This document shows positions 15,960 to 23,777 of a stretch of 29,312 nucleotides of DNA, piece by piece. The DNA is taken from assembly GCA_049325575.1 (NCBI GenBank), contig JBMOLK010000334.1:1-29312 (forward strand), in the 5' to 3' direction. Positions within the stretch are counted from its first letter, which is position 1; each line of letters starts with the position of its first letter. A program made the translations under genes and the position numbers. Below the pieces are notes generated by a model, which saw nothing but the letters and a program-made list of their open reading frames with translations, did no database searches and was not told the DNA's origin. Source of the DNA: JBMOLK01 sp049325575. GTDB lineage: Bacteria > Bacillota > Clostridia > Acetivibrionales > Acetivibrionaceae.

Positions 15960-16457
15960 CTATTGAATCTGGATCTCCGTCACCCATTTACACCATCTGC
16001 TAAAGTACCGGTCCTTCCTGACAATGGCTAGGTAAGGGCCTGGTCCACTGTCCTCCATACTTTTTAGAAACATTCCATCTGCCCTATAGACTATATAGAC
16101 ATTATCATCCATCAATACCTCATCATGGGAGAAGGATACAGTGTACCCATCCAAACCATTAACTATTATCTTATTTTTATGATTTGTTTTTATATTTAAA
16201 TATTCAAATATTTCTTTTAGCTGAATACCTGTATATATGGAAATCTCATCTTTGAAATTTGTTTTAAAAGTGGCGTTTTTTATATTTTTAATGGTTTTAT
16301 AGTCTACCTTGTACAATTTTTCATTTTCATATCTAATGTTTATTACCGCCTTACTATGATGTTTGCTGCGAAACTCTCTTTCAGACTGTGAAAGAAATAC
16401 TGCTGCAATGGCTGCCAGAATTAAAATCACTACTGCTGTAACCTGCTCCCTCTTCAA
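15960..16457 (-). CDS. exported sulfite-oxidase-fold-like (molybdopterin-binding-like) protein
   Basis: A 165-residue protein with an N-terminal membrane anchor or signal (~7-23), followed by a ~120-residue domain. The domain ends GPYLAIVRKDRYFSRWCKWVTEIQI, which resembles the end of the oxidoreductase molybdopterin-binding (SUOX-like) domain, where a (G)GP-L-hydrophobic segment precedes W-V-(x)-EI. The catalytic Cys region of true sulfite oxidases is not visible, so this is probably a small cofactor-free relative. The start is TTG, fixed by GGGAGG 7 bases upstream. It is a single gene on its strand, between ytrI and the metal-type operon. Function unknown; the fold assignment is tentative. 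Confidence 0.6.
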   Translation of the reverse strand: MKREQVTAVVILILAAIAAVFLSQSEREFRSKHHSKAVINIRYENEKLYKVDYKTIKNIKNATFKTNFKDEISIYTGIQLKEIFEYLNIKTNHKNKIIVNGLDGYTVSFSHDEVLMDDNVYIVYRADGMFLKSMEDSGPGPYLAIVRKDRYFSRWCKWVTEIQIQ

Positions 16458-16610
16458 GGCTTATCCTCCCGGAATAGCAAAGACTTCATTATAAATTTAT
16501 GGCAGTAGCAGGCATGTTGTGACTGAAATCTATATGGTGTGATGATTAATAGAGACTATATGCTCATCATATGGAAAAGTAATATACATAAAGTATTGTT
16601 CTATTGCATA

Positions 16611-16639
16611 TTGATTGTAACCTATAAATAAAATATAAT
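16611..16639 (+). promoter_or_regulatory. sigma-A promoter of the CobW/permease operon
   Basis: TTGATT (16611-16616), 17-base spacer, perfect TATAAT (16634-16639). The start should be near 16646, at the first base of the palindrome described next, leaving a ~124-base leader. The rest of 16458-16769 shows no gene. Confidence 0.75.
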
Positions 16640-16645
16640 ATTATT

Positions 16646-16666
16646 AATTGCGAATAATACGCATTT
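16646..16666 (+). promoter_or_regulatory. Fur/Zur-superfamily-like operator
   Basis: A 21-base imperfect palindrome with 8 of 10 arm positions complementary; its core is TGCGAAT-A-ATACGCA (16649-16663). The 7-1-7 layout with a central AAT-N-AT is that of the Bacillus Zur (TCGTAAT-N-ATTACGA), Fur and PerR boxes. It starts at the predicted +1, an ideal repressor position, and controls a CobW GTPase/permease operon, which fits Zur best. The identity of the regulator is inferred. Confidence 0.6.
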
Positions 16667-16769
16667 GCATCGACTTGTAAATCATAGATTAATATAAACT
16701 GCATTACATTTAAGGTAAGGCATTAAGTCATATATTTGCCTATTAAGCAGATAGTAAGGGGTTGTTTAA

Positions 16770-17807
16770 ATGAAAACAAAAGTTGATATTATTTCAGGTT
16801 TTTTGGGTGCAGGAAAAACTACGCTGATAAAAAAGCTGCTTGAAGAAAACCTGCATGGTGAAAAACTTGCAATTGTTGAAAATGAATTTGGTGAGGTGGG
16901 TATAGACGGAAGTCTTTTAAAAGAGTCGGGAATAGAAGTAAAGGAAATAAACTCCGGCTGTATTTGCTGTACCCTTATAGGAGACTTCGAGAAGTCAATA
17001 ACTGAAGTAATCACTAAGTTTAATCCTGAAAGGATAATCATAGAGCCTTCAGGAGTGGGGAAGCTCTCGGAGGTAATAAAGGCCTGCCAGTCACCAAAGC
17101 TAAAGGATTTATTACAGTTAAACATGATTATGACAGTAGTTGATGTGCTAAAGTATGATATGTATATCTCAAACTTTAGTGAGTTTTATGAAAATCAGAT
17201 TAAGAATGCCAAAACCATTATTTTAAGCAGGACACAGAAAGTACAGGATGAAAAGCTGGAGTCGGTAGCAAAATCCATGCGTAGGCTGAACGATAAAGCA
17301 AATATAGTAACAACGCCATGGGAAAAACTTAGTGCAGAAAGTATAATCAGTGTTGCCCAGGAGGATTTGCGAGTATCCCTTGAACAGCAGTTAATCAAGT
17401 CAAACAGGATTGTATTAAAAAGACACTCTCACCACGCATCCTGCAAGTGCGGCAGCAACCATGGAAGCAATCATACTCATCATGAAGGCTGCGGCTGTAG
17501 TGGACAAAGTGATCATATGCACAATGCAGATGAGATTTTTGAGGTGTGGGGGGCGGAAACGCCAAGGAAGTTCGAAAAAAGTGAGCTCCGAAGTATTTTG
17601 GAGAGCATAAACAGTAACGGGTTATATGGTATGATATTAAGAGGTAAGGGAATATTGCAATCTACAGAGGATAAATGGATACAATTTGACTTCGTTCCCG
17701 GGGAGATTAATTTTAAAGAAATGGAAGCGGATTATACCGGAAGAGTTTGTTTTATAGGCAAGGATCTAAATAAACAGGAAATTGGCAGGCTGTTTTATAT
17801 TAATTAA
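16770..17807 (+). CDS. CobW/COG0523 GTPase with His/Cys-rich metal loop
   Basis: A 345-residue G3E-family GTPase of the COG0523 metallochaperone group (CobW/YciC/ZNG1). Walker A GFLGAGKTT (10-18), the family's metal-binding CICC (64-67) and EPSG (92-95) are all present; the NKxD position reads SRTQ (~153-156), a degenerate G4. Residues ~219-251 form a His/Cys-rich loop (HSHH, CKCG, HTHHEGCGC, HMH) typical of zinc-handling members. The C-terminal ~90 residues are the CobW C-domain. AAGGGG precedes the ATG. It is the first gene of a three-gene operon behind a Zur-like operator, supporting a zinc-delivery or zinc-sparing role; the metal is inferred. Confidence 0.9.
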   Translation: MKTKVDIISGFLGAGKTTLIKKLLEENLHGEKLAIVENEFGEVGIDGSLLKESGIEVKEINSGCICCTLIGDFEKSITEVITKFNPERIIIEPSGVGKLSEVIKACQSPKLKDLLQLNMIMTVVDVLKYDMYISNFSEFYENQIKNAKTIILSRTQKVQDEKLESVAKSMRRLNDKANIVTTPWEKLSAESIISVAQEDLRVSLEQQLIKSNRIVLKRHSHHASCKCGSNHGSNHTHHEGCGCSGQSDHMHNADEIFEVWGAETPRKFEKSELRSILESINSNGLYGMILRGKGILQSTEDKWIQFDFVPGEINFKEMEADYTGRVCFIGKDLNKQEIGRLFYIN

Positions 17808-17825
17808 CATGAGCGGGGTTGGACT

Positions 17826-19439
17826 ATGAAAACTCAAATAGACATTATAACCGGTTTTCTAGGCTCTGGTAAAACCACTTACATAAATGGGACAATTGAA
17901 AATACGAAACCGCCAAGGGAAAGAACGGTTATTATTCAATGCGAAATTGGAGAAGAGGAAATAGACAGTGAAATATTAAATAGTGAATATATTTATATTG
18001 AAAGACTTGACAGGGATAAGGCTTTGGATGTGCTTTTTATAGAAGAAATAATCAAAAAGTACTCTCCTCACCGCATGATTATTGAATATAACGGTACAGC
18101 AAGGGTGGAAGACCTGCTTGATGTTTTGGACCAGCACCCGGTTCGCAAGCTGTGTGTAATTAATAGAATAGTGCATACCATTGATGTTTCTACATTTGAA
18201 GTTTTTATGAAAAATATGGGGTCTATACTTATCGAGCAGATATCCAACAGTGACCTTGTTGTGCTAAATAAGTCCCGGGGCTTTACCAGGGAGAAGCTTA
18301 AAAGTATAGAAAAAACCATAAAGGCTCTAAATAAAACAGCTGAAGTAGTAAGAGCTGTCATCATGGATGACTCAGATGAAGTTGCAGTCAGCAGTGAAGT
18401 TAGTGGAGGTGAAGGCCTAGTATTCTCAAGAACTTTAGACAAGTTTGCGGGGACATTTTTGGTGTTGGTATTAGCGTACCTTGTTTTTATAGTCTTTAAA
18501 GGTGACGGCTTTAACTTATCCTCTATAGATATGTCAAAGATTGCTGTGTTCAATACTGTATTTCAGAGTATTCTTATGCAGGCATTTCCATTCATGTTTG
18601 TTGGAGTATTTATATCATCAATTCTCCAGGTGTTTGTATCTGAAGACACGATAACAAAGGTTTTTCCCAAAAACAAATTTATAGCATTTTTGATTTCTAT
18701 AGTTGCAGGGGTGTTTCTACCTGTTTGTGACTGCGCTATTGTACCCATAGCAGGAAGACTTGTAAAAAAAGGTGTTCCTTTATACTGTGCAGTGACTTTT
18801 ATGCTGGCGGCACCGGTGGTGGACCCTGTAGTGGTAGCCTCCACCTTTTATGCTTTTCCGGGAAGTCCCCAGATTGCTGTTTATAGGGTGGTTATAGGAA
18901 TAGTAATAGCTGCGGCTGTAGGGATTACGCTGTTATTATTTGGTGAGGAGGGTAATGTTCTTCTAAACAACGTAAACAGCAGCCTGTGCAATTGCGGTTA
19001 TTGCAGCAGTAATAACAGGAACAAAAGAATTAAAGATAGAATAGGTATGATTTTTCAGCATGCGGGCGCAGAGTTTTTTGAGGTGGGCAAGTTCCTTATT
19101 ATAGGGGCATTTTTATCGGTTATTGTCCAGACTGCCCTGCCTCGAGAAATACTTGCCGGCATAAGTGCCGAGGGCATTGGGTCGCTGCTTGTAATGATGG
19201 GAGCTGCCTTTATACTTTCCATATGCTCTACATCGGATGCTTTTATTGCAAGGAGCTTTTCAAGCCTGTTTCCTATGAGTTCCGTTATGGGATTTATGGT
19301 AATGGGTGCTATGATTGATATTAAGAATGTACTTATGCTTCTGGGGACGTTTAAGAAAAGGTTTGTTGTAAAGCTTTTACTTATTATACTGGCACTGTCT
19401 TTTTCAATAATATCTTTTTTTACAATACTGTTGTTTTAG
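17826..19439 (+). CDS. fusion of CobW-like GTPase and UPF0718/ArsP-type permease
   Basis: A 537-residue two-part protein. Residues 1-~185 are a second CobW-like GTPase with intact Walker A GFLGSGKTT (10-18) and an NKS at 148-150, but the CxCC metal motif is gone and EPSG reads EYNG (87-90); the CobW C-domain is absent. A linker leads to ~8 membrane segments (208-537) of the UPF0718/YcgR-YraQ/ArsP permease type, with LPVCDCAIVPIAGRL (298-312) and MLAAPVVDPVV (326-336). A cytosol-or-exterior loop carries CNCGYC (388-393), a possible metal site. It starts 18 bp after the first GTPase and is followed 11 bp later by the TIGR03943 gene. GTP-gated metal transport is the natural inference but is unproven. 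Confidence 0.88.
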   Translation: MKTQIDIITGFLGSGKTTYINGTIENTKPPRERTVIIQCEIGEEEIDSEILNSEYIYIERLDRDKALDVLFIEEIIKKYSPHRMIIEYNGTARVEDLLDVLDQHPVRKLCVINRIVHTIDVSTFEVFMKNMGSILIEQISNSDLVVLNKSRGFTREKLKSIEKTIKALNKTAEVVRAVIMDDSDEVAVSSEVSGGEGLVFSRTLDKFAGTFLVLVLAYLVFIVFKGDGFNLSSIDMSKIAVFNTVFQSILMQAFPFMFVGVFISSILQVFVSEDTITKVFPKNKFIAFLISIVAGVFLPVCDCAIVPIAGRLVKKGVPLYCAVTFMLAAPVVDPVVVASTFYAFPGSPQIAVYRVVIGIVIAAAVGITLLLFGEEGNVLLNNVNSSLCNCGYCSSNNRNKRIKDRIGMIFQHAGAEFFEVGKFLIIGAFLSVIVQTALPREILAGISAEGIGSLLVMMGAAFILSICSTSDAFIARSFSSLFPMSSVMGFMVMGAMIDIKNVLMLLGTFKKRFVVKLLLIILALSFSIISFFTILLF

Positions 19440-19450
19440 GGTGATGTGAT

Positions 19451-20203
19451 ATGAGACTAATTAACTCAAACAGGATAAACATTGAGGCTCTTTTAAAGGT
19501 TTTGATTCTACTGGGGTTTGCTGCGTTTTTTTTAATGACTATACAAATCGGCAGCGTTAAATACTATGTACATCCCAGGATAGTACCTTATATGAAGTTT
19601 GCTATTGCAGCCATGGGGCTTATTTCCTTGTTTTTGGCAGGAGATATACTAAGGCCGCGAAGAAGAAAAACCAACCTTATAGTTTATATGATTTTTATTA
19701 TACCTTTGACAGCTGCTTTTGTTTTTCCGGGAAGATCCATTGAATCTGCATCTTCTTATAATTTTCAAATATCGGATAACTACTCATCGGATAATGATAT
19801 AACAACTCCTGATAATAAAGATACAGGTCTCTCACTGGTAGGGGATACCGTGATTATGGACGATGAAAACTTTGTGGGCTGGTATGATGAATTATTTATA
19901 AACCAGGATAAATACATTGGGAAAAAGATAGAAGTTGTAGGATTTGTTTTCAGGATGGAGGATTTTGATAAAAACCATTTTGTTCCTGCCCGGTTTATGA
20001 TGGCGTGCTGCGCTGCAGATGCACAGCCGGCAGGTTTTTTATGCCGCTACGAGAAAGCTTCGGAGTTTAAGGATAATACATGGGTAAAGGTAACCGGGGT
20101 AATAGGGCAGGATATTATTAGGAATCAAAAAATGCCTGTAATAATCGCCGAGTCCGTAGAAGAGGTAGAAAAGCCTGAAAACGAGTATGTGTATGCTTTT
20201 TAG
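19451..20203 (+). CDS. TIGR03943 family protein (YcgQ-like)
   Basis: A 250-residue protein with two N-terminal hairpin-forming pairs of membrane segments (~14-32 and ~46-64, then ~75-92) and an extracytoplasmic C-domain (~125-250). The C-domain includes the family's FMMACCAADAQPAGFLC segment (~177-193), whose CC and later Cys are plausible metal ligands, followed by a short OB-like strand region (WVKVTGVIG). In Bacillus, ycgQ lies next to the UPF0718 permease gene ycgR, the same pairing as here. It is the last gene of the operon, 11 bp after the fusion. Probably a partner subunit of the permease; molecular role unknown. Confidence 0.82.
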   Translation: MRLINSNRINIEALLKVLILLGFAAFFLMTIQIGSVKYYVHPRIVPYMKFAIAAMGLISLFLAGDILRPRRRKTNLIVYMIFIIPLTAAFVFPGRSIESASSYNFQISDNYSSDNDITTPDNKDTGLSLVGDTVIMDDENFVGWYDELFINQDKYIGKKIEVVGFVFRMEDFDKNHFVPARFMMACCAADAQPAGFLCRYEKASEFKDNTWVKVTGVIGQDIIRNQKMPVIIAESVEEVEKPENEYVYAF

Positions 20204-20310
20204 AATATAAGCTTTAATGATCGAATTTGCTGTAATATAATGGTAAAAATGACAGGTGGTAAGCTTATAGGGATAGGTAAGGTACTAAGCAGCGTTATAT
20301 AGCTGTCCTT

Positions 20311-20961
20311 CTACACTATATTGTTTTTTACGGCAAATACAGCAAGCTGGGTCCGATCCTTAAGATTTAGCTTTTCAAGTATGCTTGTAATTATGTTTTT
20401 AACACTGCCTTCAGTAATAAAGATGCTTGCAGCTATTTCTTTGTTGCTTTTTCCGTCTACAATAAGGCTTATTATACTAAGCTCCCTTTCGGTTAGATTT
20501 AGGTTTATCCTGGGTTCATCCTTTGGTTTTGAGTGCTCAGTGTCGGGACTGATCTGCTTCGCAACGGTATTCAGAGCACTCTGGTGCATTATACTTAGGC
20601 CTTTAGCCACACTTTTTACAGCCAGTATCAACTCATCTGGTTTGATATCTTTCAGCACATAACCGTCAGCTCCGTTCCTTAATGCCATGGAAATATTATC
20701 TTCGTCCTTAAAGGTGGTCAGAATTATTACCTTTATTGAGCTGTAGTTGGATTTAATGAGTCTTGTGCCTTCAACACCATTGCACTCCGGCATCATGATA
20801 TCCATTAAAACAACATCCGGCGCATGTATATCGCACAGCTTGAGGGCTTCTTTTCCGTCTCCGCCCAAGCCCACTACCTTTATTTCACTGTCCTGCTCTA
20901 CAATAAGCTTCAGGCTTTCTCTTAGAATAACCTGATCATCAACAATTATAACCTTAATCAT
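20311..20961 (-). CDS. NarL/LuxR-type response regulator
   Basis: A 216-residue regulator: receiver domain (1-~120) with acidic pair D8-D9, phospho-acceptor D54 (VLMDIMMP) and K104, then a LuxR-type helix-turn-helix (~150-212; LTEREL...GKSNKEIAASIFITEGSVKNIITSIL in parts). AAGGAAGGGA lies 9 bases before the ATG. It follows its kinase by 22 bp and surely forms a two-component pair with it. No obvious target gene is adjacent; the divergent TIGR03943 operon ends toward it. Confidence 0.93.
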   Translation of the reverse strand: MIKVIIVDDQVILRESLKLIVEQDSEIKVVGLGGDGKEALKLCDIHAPDVVLMDIMMPECNGVEGTRLIKSNYSSIKVIILTTFKDEDNISMALRNGADGYVLKDIKPDELILAVKSVAKGLSIMHQSALNTVAKQISPDTEHSKPKDEPRINLNLTERELSIISLIVDGKSNKEIAASIFITEGSVKNIITSILEKLNLKDRTQLAVFAVKNNIV

Positions 20962-20983
20962 AAACTAAAATCCCTTCCTTTAA

Positions 20984-22744
20984 CTAGTCGAGTTTGGTTT
21001 TATTTAGCGGTAATTCGAGTCTTATGTTAAAACCGCTTTCACCGTCAGACCCAAAGACTATATTACCTCCAAGATCCGTAACTCTTTGCTGCATTCCTGT
21101 TAGTCCGAATCCCTTTTTGATATCAGCGCATCCTTGGCCATCATCAAATATAAATAACTTAATCCTGTCATTAACCAATCTTAAAATGATATCAACATGT
21201 TTGGCTTTTCCGTGACGAAGCGAATTTGTTATTGCTTCCTGGCACACCCTGAAGATTACGTCGGCACAGTGAGAAACATTATAGTGGTCCATTCTGTCGT
21301 ATGAAAAGTTAATTTCCATCCCGGAGGGTTTAAAATCCTCAACAAGTTTTTTTATTGAACTTATTATATCTGTGGCTTCAAACTTTTCAGGCGCAAGTCC
21401 TTTGATTGAGCGTCTTAGCTCTCTAAGGCCATCTCTTGCCGCTTTCAAAGCTTCAGAGAGTTTTTCTTCGGTGACAACAGGGTCCTTTTTACACATAATA
21501 CTGCTCACTTCAAGAAGAGAAATCAATAGGGTCATTGTATGGCCCAATGTATCATGTACGTCTCTTGCAAATCTGTTTCTTTCTTTGGTTACTGCAAGTT
21601 CTTCAACTGTAGAAGCATATTCAGACAGTTGGTCATTTAGAGCTGATAATTCAGCGTTCTTTTCATTGACTTCATCCAATAGATTCTTATACTCTGTTAT
21701 ATCATTAAATAGAATAATTCTGCCCAGGAACTCGTTCTTACTCCCGAAAATGGGCTGGATATTTACATGAAAGCATTTTCTTACGGGTCTTGTTAAAGTC
21801 AGTTCTCCGCTAACATTGGATATTGTCTCATATTTTATTGAGTGAATGAGTTTATCCGTTTCCGGCGAATTGATTATATTTTCCTTAAGACTCTTTATGA
21901 ATTTACTGATGTTATCGTATATCTTTATTTGTTCGGACCCTGGAAAGGTACTTGTAAAGGATTTGTTGAAGCTGTCAATTTTATTAAGACTGTCAACCAC
22001 AATGATGGATTCGTTAAGATTATGAACTATTTTTCTAAAGGCAATGGGAACAATATTTAGAAACTTGTATTTGAATGCTGCAAAGCCGAAAAGAAGCAGT
22101 GAGAATGCAAAACTTACCGGAGTCAGGTCAAATTTCAACTTAAGAAAGTTTAAACTAAAAAATATATTTGCAAGCTCCAATATATTGGCAACAAAAGGTA
22201 TGAATGCTGCAAATATCAACAGGATGGTCTGCTTTCTTGCATAACCCATGTGAGCCATTGAGTGCTTTATGAGTATAACGGTACCGGTTATGAGATAAAC
22301 ATATGATACTACTGCATGAGCCCAAAACAAGGGTCCGTGAGTTATACTTTCGTATGAGAATGTACTATAGAACAAGTAATGATGATTATTTGTCACCAGT
22401 GATATATATGCTAAGAGCGGTGGTATTAAAAGAAGCAATATCAGCTTTCTCTTTGCGAGTATTCTGTTATAGGTATATAGAAGACAGAACATGAGCCAGC
22501 TAAAGCTGACAAAGGTTACAGCAATATATTCATATACTATGGAATACCACATGGTTTTTAAATCTTGAGAGAACAATAGAAGCATTTGACCGGTGGACCA
22601 AATAAAAATAATAATCTGACAGACGATATAACTATACAACAGGGCTGTTTTTTTACCTTTTGAAAGAAAATATAGTATCATTATCAGTGACAGAATGACT
22701 GATATTGACTGCAGGAAGATTTTGATATCAAAATAAAAATCCAT
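20984..22744 (-). CDS. 7TM-PAS-HisKA_3 sensor histidine kinase
   Basis: A 586-residue kinase. Seven membrane segments (~7-230) form a histidine-kinase N-terminal 7TM sensor module, followed by a PAS-like domain (~238-355), a coiled coil (~355-388), a HisKA_3 dimerisation domain with RFARDVHDTLGHT (391-403; phospho-acceptor H397) and a HATPase_c domain with N507, DDGQG (534-538) and GFGLTGM (546-552). This NarX/DesK-type core pairs with NarL-type regulators such as the one downstream. GGGGTG lies 5 bases before the ATG. The signal is not deducible; a 7TM module suggests a ligand within or near the membrane. Confidence 0.92.
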   Translation of the reverse strand: MDFYFDIKIFLQSISVILSLIMILYFLSKGKKTALLYSYIVCQIIIFIWSTGQMLLLFSQDLKTMWYSIVYEYIAVTFVSFSWLMFCLLYTYNRILAKRKLILLLLIPPLLAYISLVTNNHHYLFYSTFSYESITHGPLFWAHAVVSYVYLITGTVILIKHSMAHMGYARKQTILLIFAAFIPFVANILELANIFFSLNFLKLKFDLTPVSFAFSLLLFGFAAFKYKFLNIVPIAFRKIVHNLNESIIVVDSLNKIDSFNKSFTSTFPGSEQIKIYDNISKFIKSLKENIINSPETDKLIHSIKYETISNVSGELTLTRPVRKCFHVNIQPIFGSKNEFLGRIILFNDITEYKNLLDEVNEKNAELSALNDQLSEYASTVEELAVTKERNRFARDVHDTLGHTMTLLISLLEVSSIMCKKDPVVTEEKLSEALKAARDGLRELRRSIKGLAPEKFEATDIISSIKKLVEDFKPSGMEINFSYDRMDHYNVSHCADVIFRVCQEAITNSLRHGKAKHVDIILRLVNDRIKLFIFDDGQGCADIKKGFGLTGMQQRVTDLGGNIVFGSDGESGFNIRLELPLNKTKLD

Positions 22745-22944
22745 AGCACACCCCGGTATAATTTTTTAGCACTTTCTGCACTCAAGGTATAACCTTTAAA
22801 CATATAAGCGTGCGCTGTTCAATAAGACTATTTTACCATAATTATGCGTGGATTAAAAGCTAAACAGAATGCACAAAATATTGAGAAATAACGATTTTAT
22901 AAATAATAATTAACCTGAAGTAAGACAAAATATGATAAAATAGT

Positions 22945-22971
22945 AAAGGGCTGCCGTAATGGAAGCCCTTT
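22945..22971 (-). terminator. probable terminator of the cyclophilin gene
   Basis: Perfect 8-base stem AAAGGGCT (22945-22952) / AGCCCTTT (22964-22971) with an 11-base loop, 23 bases after the cyclophilin stop. The following minus-strand tail is only moderately T-rich. Confidence 0.65.
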
Positions 22972-22994
22972 GCAAATATTGCCATACAATACTT

Positions 22995-23609
22995 TTATTT
23001 TTCAAGTACTGTTACCTTTTTTATCTTCACAACTTCTTTTGGTACAGAAATTTCATCAGGCATTGAAGGATTTGGATCTACAGGAGTACTTGCAATTTTA
23101 TCCAGTACATCTTCGCCTTCTATAAGCTTTCCGAATGCAGCATACTTTCCATCAAGGAAGCTGCTATCTCCATGCATAATAAAGAACTGGCTGCTTGCTG
23201 AATCCGGCAAATTGCTTCTTGCCATGGATATAACCCCGCGGGTATGCTTTAGAGTATTCTGCTTAAAGCCGTTCTCAGCAAATTCACCTTTTATGGTCTT
23301 CTCCGACCCTCCGCTGCCGTTTCCCTGTGGGTCACCACCCTGGATCATAAAGCCTTTAATTATCCTGTGGAATGTAAGTCCATCATAGAAACCGTCTTCA
23401 GTTAACTTAATAAAGTTGTCCACTGTTTCGGGTGCATATTCAGGGTATAGCTCCAGTACCATCTTGCCGCCGTCTTCCATCTCGATCTGCACCTTTGGGT
23501 GCTCAACACTGTATTTTGACCCGCTTCCACCACAGCCCACTGTAAATACAGCGAGTGCCGCTATCAACAACACTAAAGAAAGTAGTCTTTTGTTAAGTTT
23601 GCCAAACAT
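22995..23609 (-). CDS. lipoprotein peptidyl-prolyl isomerase (cyclophilin)
   Basis: A 204-residue cyclophilin-type prolyl isomerase exported as a lipoprotein: basic n-region, hydrophobic core and a lipobox ending TVGC (Cys at ~26), then GGSGS. The catalytic fold shows FHRIIKGFMIQGGDPQGNGSGG (in parts, with the catalytic Arg), QFFIMHG and the AAFGKLIEG loop. It would fold or release secreted proteins at the outer membrane face. A TTG at 23615 is in frame, but GGGGG 7 bases before the ATG at 23609 favours that start. The lipobox makes it a client of the LspA encoded at 486-935. Single gene with a terminator. Confidence 0.92.
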   Translation of the reverse strand: MFGKLNKRLLSLVLLIAALAVFTVGCGGSGSKYSVEHPKVQIEMEDGGKMVLELYPEYAPETVDNFIKLTEDGFYDGLTFHRIIKGFMIQGGDPQGNGSGGSEKTIKGEFAENGFKQNTLKHTRGVISMARSNLPDSASSQFFIMHGDSSFLDGKYAAFGKLIEGEDVLDKIASTPVDPNPSMPDEISVPKEVVKIKKVTVLEK

Positions 23610-23693
23610 CTCCAAACCCCCATGTCCTAAAGTTTTATCAAATCAAATATACACTATTTTTTGTGAATAGTCTATATCAATGTTGAGTTGTTT

Positions 23694-23721
23694 TTGACAT
23701 ATAAGTGCTGGAATTTATATA
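23694..23721 (+). promoter_or_regulatory. sigma-A promoter of asnA
   Basis: Perfect TTGACA (23694-23699), 16-base spacer, TATATA (23716-23721). The start would be ~50 bases before the GTG. There is no room for a T-box leader, so asparagine control by that route is excluded here. A TATAAT at 23732-23737 has no matching -35. Confidence 0.6.
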
Positions 23722-23777
23722 TGTAAGATGATATAATGTGAGTTGACTATTTTTGAGAGTATAAGGGGGAATTAACA

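Noticed and set aside
16770..19439. The two CobW-like genes as a recent tandem duplication
   Set aside because: They share only the Walker A region and general layout; metal motif, C-domain and fusion differ, so any duplication is old.
20206..20268. Inverted repeat around two AAGCTT sites after the TIGR03943 gene
   Set aside because: AAGCTT is itself palindromic, the arms are ~45 bases apart and no T run follows, so it is weak as a terminator.
23616..23777. T-box leader for asnA/asnS
   Set aside because: The promoter lies only ~50 bases before asnA, and the asnS leader is ~30 bases; neither can hold a T-box.
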